From Paralithodes platypus (Eukaryota > Arthropoda > Malacostraca > Decapoda > Lithodidae), in NCBI GenBank assembly GCA_032716605.1, contig CM064495.1, positions 24,955,760-25,019,759 on the forward strand: 64,000 nt of DNA. Reading direction: 5' to 3'. The translations under genes and the position numbers were made by a program. The notes under the pieces are model-generated. The model was not told the DNA's origin. It searched no databases and was given only the letters and a program-made list of their open reading frames with translations. Shown in pieces: positions 54,284-64,000 of the stretch. Position 1 is the first letter of the stretch, and each line of letters opens with the position of its first letter.

Positions 54284-55515
54284 TCAGTGTTTACACACTT
54301 GTTCGAGGACCAGGTTCTTAATGCCTCTTTTAGTATTGTAAATAACTCTTGTGGCAGTTTGTTTAGCTGCCTGGTATTCCTCCTTGCTGCCTCCCTTCTT
54401 CCATGCTTTGAAGCATCTCCTTTTCTCTTTCACAGCATGTTCTACCTCATCGTCCCACCACCAGGAGGTCTTATTCCTAAGGTGACCCTTTCTTTTCCCA
54501 CAGACTTTGTCAGTGGCAGCGAGAAGGCTATGCTTAAGGAAATTCCATTGACTATTTACATCGCTAGGCCTAGCTTCCTTATTTCTATTAATTTCCTCCA
54601 GTTCACTATGAAACCTATCCCTAACTTCCTTGTTCTTCAGCAGCCACACTCTCCTTTTGGGCATGTATACCTTCTTGCATTTAGGATCTCTGTATAAGCT
54701 CATGTCACACACAAGTATCTTATGCTGGGGGATGCATTCTTCGCTCGGGATGACCTTTACATCCCAAACCAGTTTCCAGTCTTTCCTGTTAACCAAGAAG
54801 TAATCTATCGGCTACTGGAGACCCCACAGTTATATGTAACCAGATGGCTCAGTCTTTTCTTGAACTTTGTGTTACACACAACCATGTTGAGTGCAACGCA
54901 GGACTCCAGTATATATTCACCTTCCAGATTCCTCCTTCCGTAACCATTTCCTCCATGTACTCCCTCATATCCATCTGCAGATGCTCCCACCTGACCATTG
55001 AGGTCCCCTCCCAGGTTTGTTATTTCATTATCCGAGAGGCCTGAAATGACACTGACGGTGTCATTCCAGAAGTCCTCTTTTATCTCTTTCTGTAGGCCAG
55101 CCTGTGGGGCATATGCAGATATCACATTCAGAATTCTTTCACCAACTTTTAACTTCAAAACAATCAGCCTTTCATTATCTCTCGTAATCTGAAGCACACT
55201 TTCCGCCCACTCTTCAGCCACCAGAACACCCACTCCTCCTTTCGCTTTATCAGTCTCAACCCCCTTCCAGTAGATCCTATATCTTTTCTTTCTTCCAACA
55301 ATCCACTGTGCCCCATACCCTTTCCAGAGTGTTTCCTGGGCACAGCAGACGTCCACTCGCCTCTTCTCACACATCTCAGCCACTTCATTTGCACGCAGGT
55401 TCAAACCACCAACATTCACACTAGCAGGTCCGAGACTCTGGGGGGCATTTGTCCGTATTCTGTGCGGTTTTGGATCATTGGACTTACGTTGTTTCTCTTT
55501 AGGTTGTTTATTCAT
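54284..55515 (-). pseudogene. RTE-2 endonuclease and linker
   Basis: ORF 55515-54805 begins MNKQPKEKQRKSNDPKPHRI and contains NVGGLNLRANEVAEMCEKRR, CCAQETLWKGYGAQW (catalytic Glu), GGVGVLVAEEWAESV, VISAYAPQAGL and GGDLNGQVG (intact DxN, unlike copy A). A stop at 54805 interrupts GVSSSQIDYFLVNRK, and the frame continues 54796-54284 (VNRKDWKLVWDVKVIPSEEC; NKTSWWWDDEVEHAVKEKRR). The start codon is the first Met in frame after the 5' leader. Confidence 0.83.
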
Positions 55516-56250
55516 ATTTGGTGATTAGGCTGGCAAATTTGCATCACCCTTCCCCCAGAACTCCGGCTCCAGTCTACCCCGGGGACCATTCCCAGCACCT
55601 TCCCCCAAGAGATTACAAGGGGTTAGGATCCAGTGGCCTCGGTGTGCCCCACCAGAACCAGCCGTAGGGACGCACCCCGTGCGCGTACACGGCACTACGA
55701 CTGCTCTGGTATTTTTCACCCAATGACAGGGCAGACTCCTGGAGCGCTACCACCAGGTTCGGGCCCCTATACTGTTGGGCGGAGAGTGCCAGTCCGGAGA
55801 AACACTACATACTGTACCTTCTGGATCCATTTCGTCCAGGTTGGGCTCAAGGCGCCAGGTCCGGGTCCGGAGGGAGCGACATCCACCACCAGTGTTCCGC
55901 CATTAGCAACTTTGACAAGAACAGCACTGTCATATGAAATAATGCCAGCACCACTAACAAGGCTTCATTGTATAGTAATGGCTGTTGGTCCGCAAGTCTA
56001 ACGCCATCCCCCCTATTAGTCGCTTTGTACGACACGCAGTAGGATGCGTGGGGCATATTCTTTTTTTCCTCCACCATAAGTGAAGGCCCCCTTACCCCCT
56101 GGGGGGGTAACACCACCACCCGTAGGTAAATTGTTGGTGGTTTATGTCTAGCTTTGTATTTGTCTGTCTATCTTCACATACACTAACTCCACCAATATGC
56201 ACACCGACAACCAAGTCAAACTCATATCATAGGTAAATCATATACCATAT
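55516..56250. other. RTE-2 5' leader and spacer before DIRS copy 2
   Basis: 55516-56118 is the GC-rich leader and 5' module of RTE-2 copy B (minus strand). 56119-56250 has no recognised feature. Confidence 0.55.
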
Positions 56251-56251
56251 A

Positions 56252-56552
56252 TTTGTTAGTAGTCTTGGCAAATCCAACGTCAAGGCTATTAACCTAATTG
56301 CAATGACGACTTGTCTATTTTGACTGCTATGTCGTCATTCCAACCGCGGTTAAAAAGAAAACGTCTAGAGTCTACTCCTTATCTTGCTCTAGGAGACGTT
56401 GTACATTAACCAAAACTACCACCGAAGGTGAAAAAAGCATAGAAGAGAAGAAAAAGGGGTTTACCTTAGTTACCGCTTAAGGCCCATCCCGTGTTCCGTC
56501 ATATGCAGATCCCTGTCGAACGTGCGCATGAGCGACCCTCTCTTGTCATCAT
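56252..56552. repeat. DIRS left inverted terminal repeat (copy 2)
   Basis: It begins TTTGTTAGTAGTCTTGGC and is the reverse complement of 7306-7602 in copy 1. Its first 35 bases are also the reverse complement of the first half of the internal complementary region. The element-flank boundary is set where that match ends. Confidence 0.88.
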
Positions 56553-57526
56553 TTTTTCACGCGCTCCATTGAATGAAGTTGCTTTTGTTGTGCTCCTTTA
56601 ATTCACCCTGTTTAGGTTCGTTTCGGCTTATCTGGCCTTCTTTTTTGTTAGACAGATGTTACGTGATCTAGGGCACACGTAAATGGGCTCCTAAGTGTGT
56701 ATAATGGAGACGCGTGTGGAAATAGCCTACCGAAGGTACGGGGGCGCCTGGCGTTCCTCGTATATGTTTTTCATTCTTTCTCTTTTCATATTCTTTTTTC
56801 CTGTTAGTCTGGGCATAGTTTAGCTTTTAGCTTACTTTAGCCTAGCTCGTTTTCTCATTCAGGACTTGCTATGCCCCTATGAGTTTTCATTTTTCATAGC
56901 CTAGGTGTACCGTTGGTAAACAATCTGAGATTTCGTTGGTGGCGGTGCTGTTTGTAGAGTTTGTGTCGGCCGCATTATTAGCGTTATTCCCGAGTCCCCC
57001 CTTTCGAGTCCTTCACTGTGTCTCAAGGGCCTGGGCGACAGGTGGTTCGTGATACTCCAAGGGTACCCCACGGGGGCCCCTCTTCCACACCACAGGGTTT
57101 TTCGCCCCTGACACATTCTCTGCTCACGGCTAGGCCACCCTTTTTCTCACCAGTTTCATTTACTGGTTTTTGTTTTCTCTTCCTCTTTCACCTCCATCCT
57201 TTCATAGTCTTTTGCCCAATCCAGGGGTACCTCACCGGGGCCCCTGTTTGTGCGAAACCACCCTCCCTGCCACTTCTCCTCATGGGCTTTGCTCTATCTC
57301 TGTGGGTTGGGTGGTTCCTGGGGGATGTGCCTCCTCTCCCCTGGTGTGTCTTTCTTGCCTCTCCCTTTACCGGTTGAGTCAGGATAAATTCAAGGAAGAC
57401 ACTGCTCAGCTTGATGGCCATCATTGCTTGGAGTTCATAAGGAGATGACGCATTTTTTGTGGCCTTTTTTGGTATTCCCTAGACGCTCCTCTCGCTTTTT
57501 TTTCGGCGCCGGACCATCTCGGCCGG

Positions 57527-57670
57527 TCCCGCAATTTTTGCGGGGCTTGATTCGGTCCTCTGGGACATTTCGGCTCCCCGCAATTTTGCGGAGATCGTTT
57601 GCGGGTCCCGCAAAATTGCAGGAGGGTGGTGTCGGTACGGTTATGCCTCCATTGGCCCGCAAATTTGCGG
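57527..57670. repeat. Four leader palindromes (copy 2)
   Basis: Counterparts of 919-1062. Two differ from copy 1 by one base inside the AT core (ATTTT forms), and both flanking GC arms are kept. Confidence 0.85.
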
Positions 57671-57914
57671 TAATAGTTGGCTTTCACTATTGACCTTTTT
57701 TTTTTTTTTTTTTTTTTTATGTCATCTTGTTGCCTGAAAGTGTATGGTGTATGCACTTTACTGGTGTTTATAGGCCCTGCATGTAAGATGTTGAGTGGTG
57801 GTTAACACTTTCTCCATCTTTGCAGGTTCTGCTAGTGCTCTTCCGCCTCGGCCGCCCTCCTCACCTACCTCTGTGCTCCCAGTTTAGGGTGAGTACGGAT
57901 ACCTGTTTGCATGT

Positions 57915-60488
57915 GTGTTCCTGTTTCCCCATGCTCCTTCCCTGGTTCTTCTTTTGGACATTCTCTCCACTTACTCCTTCGACGTGCTGATTATGGTGTG
58001 TGTTCTTCTAGTGCAGGTAGGCTGCCTTGCTTTCGCCTTGGTTGTCGCTCCCCGTGCTTGGAGAGCCACAAGTCCTGCTTGCGCCACTCGCTCTGTGTGT
58101 CCTCTACGGCCTACCTCCCTGCTCTGTGTGGCACGTGTCTGGCCCTGGTGGTTGTGCTGCTCCATGGCCCTGGTTCCTCGGCGGTGGCTGTGGCCTCTGC
58201 TTCCCTTCCGTCGGTGTGGACGATGGTCTCCCGCCACATTAGGACTGTGGGCCACCGTTCCCCGGCCTTTGTTGCCGACCGGATCCGCGTCGCCCTGGGT
58301 ATCCCTGACCCGACTGAAGGCCGTTCACCTGGCCCTCTTCCTGCTCGGGCCCTCTCCCCTGGGTCCCGCAGCCGGTCGTCCCATCGTCGGGGGGTTCCCC
58401 GGCTCCGTCCACGCTCTCGCTCGCCTCGTCGTCCTCCTGATCGCCTTGCCGACGCCCATCGCCCTCGTCATGGTTCTCGCCCTGAGGCCGGGGTTAGCGG
58501 CTCTGCCCCTGTGCTCCCTCCCCTGGCCTCTACGGATAGGGGCTCTACTCCCTTCCCCAGCCCAGACGACTTCCTCTTACGTTGTCCTCTCCGCGCGCGG
58601 TTGTTCATGCTGTAGCTGGCCCTCTGCTCCCTCCTCCTACACTGTCCAGGAGGGTCCGCCTGGATGTCGTTGCTTCTCCTACTTCACCTGCTTCAGTGCC
58701 TATTCTTCCTTCACGGTCTCGTCCCACGGTGGTGGTCTCTCCCTCCTCCGCCTCGGTGTCGGGCCGCCCTGTTATCTCAGCCCCGGGGATCCTTGCTCTG
58801 TTTCCCCCCGCGGCTCCTTCTGGCCTCCTTTCACCCGGCCAGCCTTCCCACTCCCGTCGTCCTGCTCCTCCTCATTCTTCTCTTCCTGACCTTCACTTAC
58901 CGTCTCGCCAGGGGGGTACCCCTCCTCTTGCCTCGGTGGGGTTTCGCGAGGTTTCGGGGTCCCCTTTCTCAGGAGCTGACGTGTCGCTGGAAGAGGGGGA
59001 ATGGTGCTGTTTCCCCCTCGGCCGTTCGTGATCGGGGACGAGTCCCTCAACGGCGACACAACCGTCGTCGCTCGCCTTCCTTGGGCCGCGACGCTGCTGG
59101 TTCGTGTCGTGGGTCCCGCTCACGCTCGCCCCTGCGGGCCGACCAATCTGTGGGGAGTGTCGCCTCTCTCGGATCGATTGTCGGCTATGCAGGGCTGGGT
59201 TGTGTCACGCTTCGTCGGGCGCTTGGAGTCGATGGAAGACTCCCTCTTCTCGCCCTTCTTGGCGGTGACTCACCCTCAGCGCCTCACCCTACCTACCCCT
59301 GCTACGGTCCCCCTCCCTTCTGCAGGCCTACGCTCTGGTCAGACTTCAGCCGCCCTGACATCCTTCCGGCTGTTCAGTCCCTGGCTGTGTTGACGGGTCT
59401 GTCCTCCTATGGGACAGGTTTGTGCGACGCCGGTACGCCTGGCTTAGCCATCATGCTCGGTCACCCTCTCCCATTGGAGGCATGGTTTGCTGAGGCCTTC
59501 GACTTCACACACCGATCCGTCGACGGCTCATTCTTCCGTCCCTCCCCCGGAGTCATCACTGATTTTGCCTCCTCTTGTGTCTGTCGGCGGGTTGGACGGC
59601 GCGTTCTGGTCCTGGATGAGCGCGCCCGTTCTTGAACTTTGTTCTATTGCTACCCCGTTCTTCTCTCACCCGGATCAGCCCTCTGTCGCCACGGTTTTTC
59701 CCTTGCGACAGAGGGTGACGGACTTATTGTCTTGTCTTTAGGTTCCCTCCAGACGTCTGTTCACCACCTGCGGCTTTTCGAGGCATCTGCGCCAGGCGAT
59801 CTTCGCGAGGGTTTGGACCGCGTTCAGCGGGTCCACCTTCGGCTCGCGGTGTCTTTGGTTCCCGAGCTGAAGGCGGTTTTGTGCGCGGCAACTCGGCAAC
59901 GCCCGACGGTACGGTCCTTCGTTCTGCCGGCCGGCCCCCTTGGGTTATTCGTCAGGGTTTGTTGTCCTCTGCGCTATATACGTCGTTTTTTTTTAAGCAG
60001 GATGCTTGGGAATGCTACGCTTCTCTGTCGGCGGCCCCTGCTTCCGACACGCGACGCCGCGCTGTGTCGTTACGGACCCTGCTTACGTCACGCACCGACG
60101 CGCTGTGCCGCGCGCGGGGTCTTCTCAGCCCCGTCCTTCTGCCGGTCCTCTTCGGGGTGCTGCTGCAAGTGCTGCCGCCTTGCACGGGCGCAGGACTGGG
60201 ACGTTGCTGGCCAGTGCGTCGGTTCCGCCTCGCACTTCTGTTTTTGCCCCTTTCATCCCCTCCGTGTCGGGGCTGGCCGGCCTTCCACTTCCGGCCGCCC
60301 TTCGAAGGGGTCAACCCCGCGCCGGCCTGGGGTTGGGGTGGCCCGCCCTTTTCGACGAGGTTGGGGGGGGCGGGGGTAGAGGAGGTCAACGTGGCGCTCA
60401 TGCCCGCACGGCCCGTACCGGGGGTACCTCCACGTCAACACAATGTGTAGTTCTCTGGGTCGGCCTCCTTGTTCTCCTTCTCGCCTGA
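57915..60488 (+). pseudogene. DIRS gag-like region (copy 2)
   Basis: The same frame pattern as copy 1: Cys/His-rich segment in 57911-58615, Ser/Pro-rich continuation in 58582-59031 and Gly/Arg-rich tail in 60006-60488. Copy 2 has an extra AACTCGGCAACGCCCGACGG stretch near 59890 that copy 1 lacks, which changes the local frame. Exact Gag limits are not determined. Confidence 0.5.
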
Positions 60489-60568
60489 CCGACCGGGTCG
60501 CTCCCCTCCTCTCGGGTGCTCCCTCGGGTTGTTTTCGCCCTTGCGCCCCTCGGTAGCCGCGAGGGACG

Positions 60569-61997
60569 TTGGGGGGCGGGGGGTTGCACGGAGGGGTCTC
60601 CCCTAGAGGTGGACGTCCAGACCCCCACTCCGCTCTTGTCACCGACGCCGGCCCATCTCTTCAGAGGTGGCCCACATGTTCACTTCCATGCCCGAGCTGG
60701 GTAGCGTCGAGGGAGTTGACCGCCGGTCACCCGGTTTTCCTCTCCCGTGTCTTTCTGGTACTGTCGACGAACTGCGACGCGATGCGACCGGTGGTGGATC
60801 TGTCGGCCCTCAACGGGCACATCGTGCACACACGGTTTCGGATGCTGCCGGTACCCCTGGTACACCTGGCCCTGTGCCCTCTGTCGTGGGTAGTGTCGCT
60901 GGCCCTCCAGGATGCGTCTTGGCTCGTTCCTCTCCATCCTCGCTTCCGGCGATTCTTGGCCGTTCGGACTTCCGATCTTGTGTTCCTGTTCGACGGCCTT
61001 CCCTTCGGTCTCCACATCGCGCCGCAGATCTTCTCCGCACTGGTGGGGCAGGCTCTGGGTCCTCTCCTCAGGAGCGGGCTCCAGATCCTGTTTTCCTTGG
61101 CCGATTGGGTGGTAGTTTCCGACGCCCTAGGACTGTGCATTGGCGACGCCCTCACAGTCGTTCGCAGCATCGCACGGTTAGGGTTCCCCTTCGATGTTCC
61201 CAAGTCACGCTTGACCCCGTTGCGTGTTGTGCCATGGGTCGGTCTCGCATGGGTTTTGTCCGGCGCTACGGTGACCCGGGGTCTGCCGGCCGCGGTGCAC
61301 CTTCGGTGGACGGTCTTCGCCGTGTTGCACTCGGTCTCCCTCCTGGGGTGGCTCTGGGACTCGTTCGTGGGTTTGCTGCATTGGGCCGCTCTGCCCCTTC
61401 CCTTAGGGAGCCTCTGGCTATGCCGCCTCCTCCTCATGGGCACCGCGGTGTTTCCGTTGCCCCTATGGATCGGCTCCTGCCGCTCCCGCGTACCGTTCGC
61501 CGACGCTTCGGTCGCTGGGTTGCTCGGGGCTCGCTCTCTGCGGCTGTGCCCTGGACCGAGCCCCCCGCCGACGGTCTGGGTAGCCACAGCTCCGTCGAGC
61601 GAGGTTGGGTGAGGTTCCCAATCGAACCTGGGACGTCCACTTCCCGGCAGATGGGTGGGTCTCCCTCCTCTTACCCGTCTATGCCCTAGGACTGTTGGTT
61701 CCTTTGTTCTTCCTGCGGGACCACGCGCTGGCCCTTCGGGGTCAGTCGGTGGCCTTCGGGTTGGACACTCAGACAAGCTGTCCCCTGTTTCCTTATGCGG
61801 GGGTCCTCCAGGTCGTTGACTCTATTGGGGGTCTCGGTGGAGTTGTTCTTCCTCGCGGACCGACACCCCTTCTCCTTGCATGCCTCCTCCCTGCCCGGGC
61901 CTGCCACCCTTTGGGCGGCCGCCCTGTCGAGAGGGCAGGGCGTTTCTTGTAGAATGGGCGATGAAACGGACTGTGTTCGCCGACCTCGCGGCTTCCT
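60569..61997 (+). pseudogene. DIRS RT-RNase H (copy 2), catalytic residues lost
   Basis: ORF 60569-61612 contains RPVVDLSALN, SLALQDASW (GCC at 60902-60904), GLPFGLHIAPQIFSALV and SLADW (GCC at 61100-61102). It joins RNase H in ORF 61605-61952, which then shifts to the frame of 61795-61950 for RGSSRSLTLLG and WAAALSRG. Every catalytic replacement seen in copy 1 is repeated here. Confidence 0.85.
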
Positions 61998-62000
61998 GAG

Positions 62001-63606
62001 GTGTTCTGGAGGTCGCCTTGTTCGCATCGGGGGTGCCGCGCCAATTGCCTCTGGACCTCTCCCTCCGACCTCGCGCTCCGGGGGGGGTCCGGACGCTTTC
62101 ATGGTAGCCTGGTACGGGTGGCGGTCGATATACATCTTTCCGCCACCAGACGCGCTGTTGATGCGCCCAGTCCTCGCGAAGCTGCGGCTGTACCACGGCT
62201 GCGTCTGGCTCCTCGCGCCTCTGTGGCCGGCACGGACTTGGTCCGCCCGGTTGCCGCGGTGGTGCCCGAGTCCGGTCCCTCTACCTGTCTCCGGCTTCCA
62301 CTTGGGCTAGGTTGGGGACCTGCGGACCTCTTTGGCCTTCGCATCGTGCTTGTTCATGAGGCACGGTGGCTCCCGGTCCCCGGCCGGGCCCTGACTGACT
62401 TCCTGCAGCGTTCCTGGCCGTCTTCTCCTTGGGGGACTTACGGGTCCCGCTGGAGGTCTTTTACTAGGTGGCTACAGGCCCCTCGCCTGCCAGTTGGCTC
62501 TCCTTCCCTCGTCCTACGCTCCTTGTTTCACCTCTTCCGTACACGTCGCTTTCCAGTTGACGCTATACGTACCCACTTGTCTGCCGTCCGGGGGGTTCTT
62601 TGGGTCCGTCGCTGGGCTGGTCGTTCCGCCACAGGAGCTGGATTCCTTCCTGACGGCTGCCTTCCGGGATCGACCGCCTCCGCGCCAGGTCCCTCCGCAG
62701 TGGGATCTGGGGCGGGCTCTGGTCCTTCTGGCTTCCCCCACGTATACAAGGGCCGCTACGCCGGTTTCGTTGCTCGGGCGTCCACTCTTCCTTGTCGCTC
62801 TGGCCACTGGGGATCGGGTGTCTGCACTAGCGGCATTGTCACGGCCCCGGGACTGCGTGCGATTCTCCCCGTCCTTGCATGGCGTCTCGTTCGCCTCCTC
62901 CCCTCCTTTTGTTACCACGCATGGGAGGGAGGCCCCCGTTTTCCAGCCTTTCGCCGTCCAGGCTTTACGGCGTGGGCGTCCTCGCCATGTGTTGTGCCCG
63001 GTGTCAGCCTTGCACTCCTCTGTTGCGTCTGTGGCGCCGCCTTCGGGTACTGCTGTGTGGGTGTCTCCTCGGACAGGTGGGAGGCTCTCGCAGGTGCAGA
63101 TGGGCCGCCACGTTTGTCGGACCGTTCGTGCCCGTCACCCTGTTTGTAGGGGTTCTGCGCGCGATGTCAGATCCTTTGCTGCCTCCTTCCGGTTCCTGCC
63201 ACGTCGATCCTTCCCTGCCATCGCCTCAGCGGTTTTGTGGTCTTCTATCACTTCCTTCATCTCCTCCTACCTCTCCGTGTCCAGTGTTCGACCCCCTCGG
63301 CCGGTGGTTGCTCTCGGGGGTCGTGTTTCCTGGTGCTCTGGCGAAGATCCCTGGTCTTCCCCCTTGTCCCTCGTTCTTTTCCTTTGTTTTTTTGACAAAG
63401 GGGGGGGGGGGGGTGTACGGGTTTGCAACACTGGATTGCAAGTTTGGGATTATGTATTGTTCCAGTACATAAGTGTTTTTGCCACATTGAAAATTGTGTT
63501 TTGTTCTTGTGTTCAGTGTTTTTGTTGGTTTTTGAAGAAAAGGGATTTTGGGTACAGTACCTTTTTGGTTTCAGACAAGTCTATGTTTTTGCATTACTAT
63601 GAATGA
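62001..63606 (+). pseudogene. DIRS tyrosine recombinase (copy 2), catalytic domain open
   Basis: The N-terminal segment (ALTDFLQRSWPSSPWGTYGS) is in ORF 62001-63149. The catalytic domain is uninterrupted in ORF 62494-63606: RDRPPPRQVPPQWDLGRAL, LFLVALATGDRVSALAALSR (Arg of box I near 62814), GSARDVRSFAASF, AIASAVLWSS and FISSYLS with Tyr codon 63268-63270. A frame change near 62600 still separates the two halves. The ORF beyond about 63330 is probably untranslated read-through. Confidence 0.82.
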
Positions 63607-63767
63607 CGGGCATGTGTTAAAACTGTTCTTTTTAGCTACTCCTCAGTTTTTCACTCTTTTATTAAACTCTCTTGTTTAAATTGTGTCTTTGTCATTCGTA
63701 ATTTTGTTTTATGCATTGGTTTTTTTGGTAGGTTGGGCTTGGATGTCCTCCTCCTATTTGTTATGCA

Positions 63768-63880
63768 GCCTTGACGTTGGATTTGCCAAGACTACTAACA
63801 ACTTGGGAGGTTTGACGTACCTCCCAACCTACCAAATAGGAAAACCTACTATTTGGTAGTAGTCTTGGAAAATCCAACGT
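63768..63880. repeat. DIRS internal complementary region (copy 2)
   Basis: Same as 7130-7243 with one fewer A in the AAAA run. It matches the left terminus at 56252-56286 in inverted orientation. Confidence 0.88.
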
Positions 63881-63934
63881 ACATAATACCCTCCCTCACG
63901 CCGGACCCCTGCCCATCCGCGTTCTTCTGCTGAC

Positions 63935-64000
63935 GTGAGATGTGATGACAAGAGAGGGTCGCTCATGCGCACGTTCGACAGGGATCTGCACATGACGGAA
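63935..64000. repeat. Start of DIRS right inverted repeat (copy 2), cut by window end
   Basis: GATGTGATGACAAGAGAGGG onward corresponds to 7303-7363 in copy 1. Confidence 0.85.

Larger units (their letters stand above)
51851..56118 (-). mobile_element. RTE-2 LINE, copy B, with 5' module and start
   Basis: On the minus strand the 5' module is at about 56118-55990, followed by a leader. ORF start is at 55515. Endonuclease, linker, RT, PHD-like segment and C-terminal region follow down to about 51855, where RTE-1 sequence cuts it before its 3' end. A 620-bp TTAA-type element is inserted at 52649-53268. Together with copy A this gives nearly the whole family sequence. Confidence 0.83.
56251..64000 (+). 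mobile_element. DIRS1-like retrotransposon, copy 2 (3' end outside window)
   Basis: Same element and orientation as copy 1, offset by 56607 bases at the start and about 56637 at the end because of small indels. Its left inverted repeat is present. The right inverted repeat is cut by the window end. Its recombinase catalytic domain is open in one frame, unlike copy 1. RT and RNase H carry the same catalytic substitutions as copy 1. Confidence 0.92.

Noticed and set aside
60727..61776. 349-residue minus-strand ORF opposite the DIRS RT
   Set aside because: Arg/Pro/Gly-rich antisense shadow of the RT frame. T-poor antisense DNA has few stops, and copy 1 breaks it into several pieces.

Overview
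This window is repeat-dominated eukaryotic genomic DNA. The mix of families (a DIRS1-like YR retrotransposon, several RTE, CR1, Jockey and I-clade LINEs, tRNA-derived SINEs, piggyBac and hAT elements, and TTAA- and TA-flanked MITEs) looks like an arthropod, most probably a decapod crustacean. That is an inference from family resemblance; no host marker gene is present. I found no complete cellular gene, rRNA, CRISPR array or bacterial feature. One short stretch near 22.5-22.75 kb could be a host exon. A 100-base run of N at 48874-48973 is an assembly gap. All coding elements are broken by stops or frameshifts.

Layout. (1) 1-7655: a DIRS1-like element cut by the window's left edge. A second copy of the same element, same orientation and nearly identical by eye, fills 56251-64000 and is cut by the right edge. 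(2) 7658-12225: a 34-bp minisatellite split by a Jockey-type LINE, then a tRNA-Val-like SINE. (3) 12225-17066: an hAT element carrying a nested RTE-type LINE (RTE-2, copy A). (4) 17070-20490: a SINE and the longest copy of a second RTE family (RTE-1). (5) 20491-25400: two Tigger-like MITEs, an L2/CR1-type LINE tail, the possible host exon, AT-rich DNA, a long hairpin, CT-rich simple repeat and a CR1 fragment. (6) about 25440-30980: a CR1 element interrupted by a 767-bp hAT-type MITE and by a 2.4-kb TIR transposon that itself holds another CR1 and a small MITE. (7) 30981-34741: a TTAA-flanked MITE piece, a third CR1 and a second Jockey. (8) 34961-36535: RTE-1 on the minus strand. (9) about 36520-45283: one I-clade LINE with an RNase H domain, split by TTAA elements and a SINE. 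The TTAA elements include a nearly complete piggyBac transposon at 39486-43218. (10) 45284-51850: RTE-1 fragments, a tandem repeat, the gap, SINEs and an inverted RTE-1 junction. (11) 51851-56118: RTE-2 copy B on the minus strand with another TTAA element inside it.

The DIRS copies show the diagnostic architecture: inverted terminal repeats, an internal complementary region matching both termini, and gag, RT-RNase H and tyrosine-recombinase regions. In both copies the RT and RNase H catalytic acidic residues appear replaced, three of them by the same GAC-to-GCC type of change, while the recombinase keeps its visible catalytic Arg and Tyr. The TTAA stack between 38.6 and 44.3 kb can be read as ordered nested insertions because removing each one restores the interrupted I-LINE reading frame. 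LINE clade names are my reading of motif style and were not tested phylogenetically.
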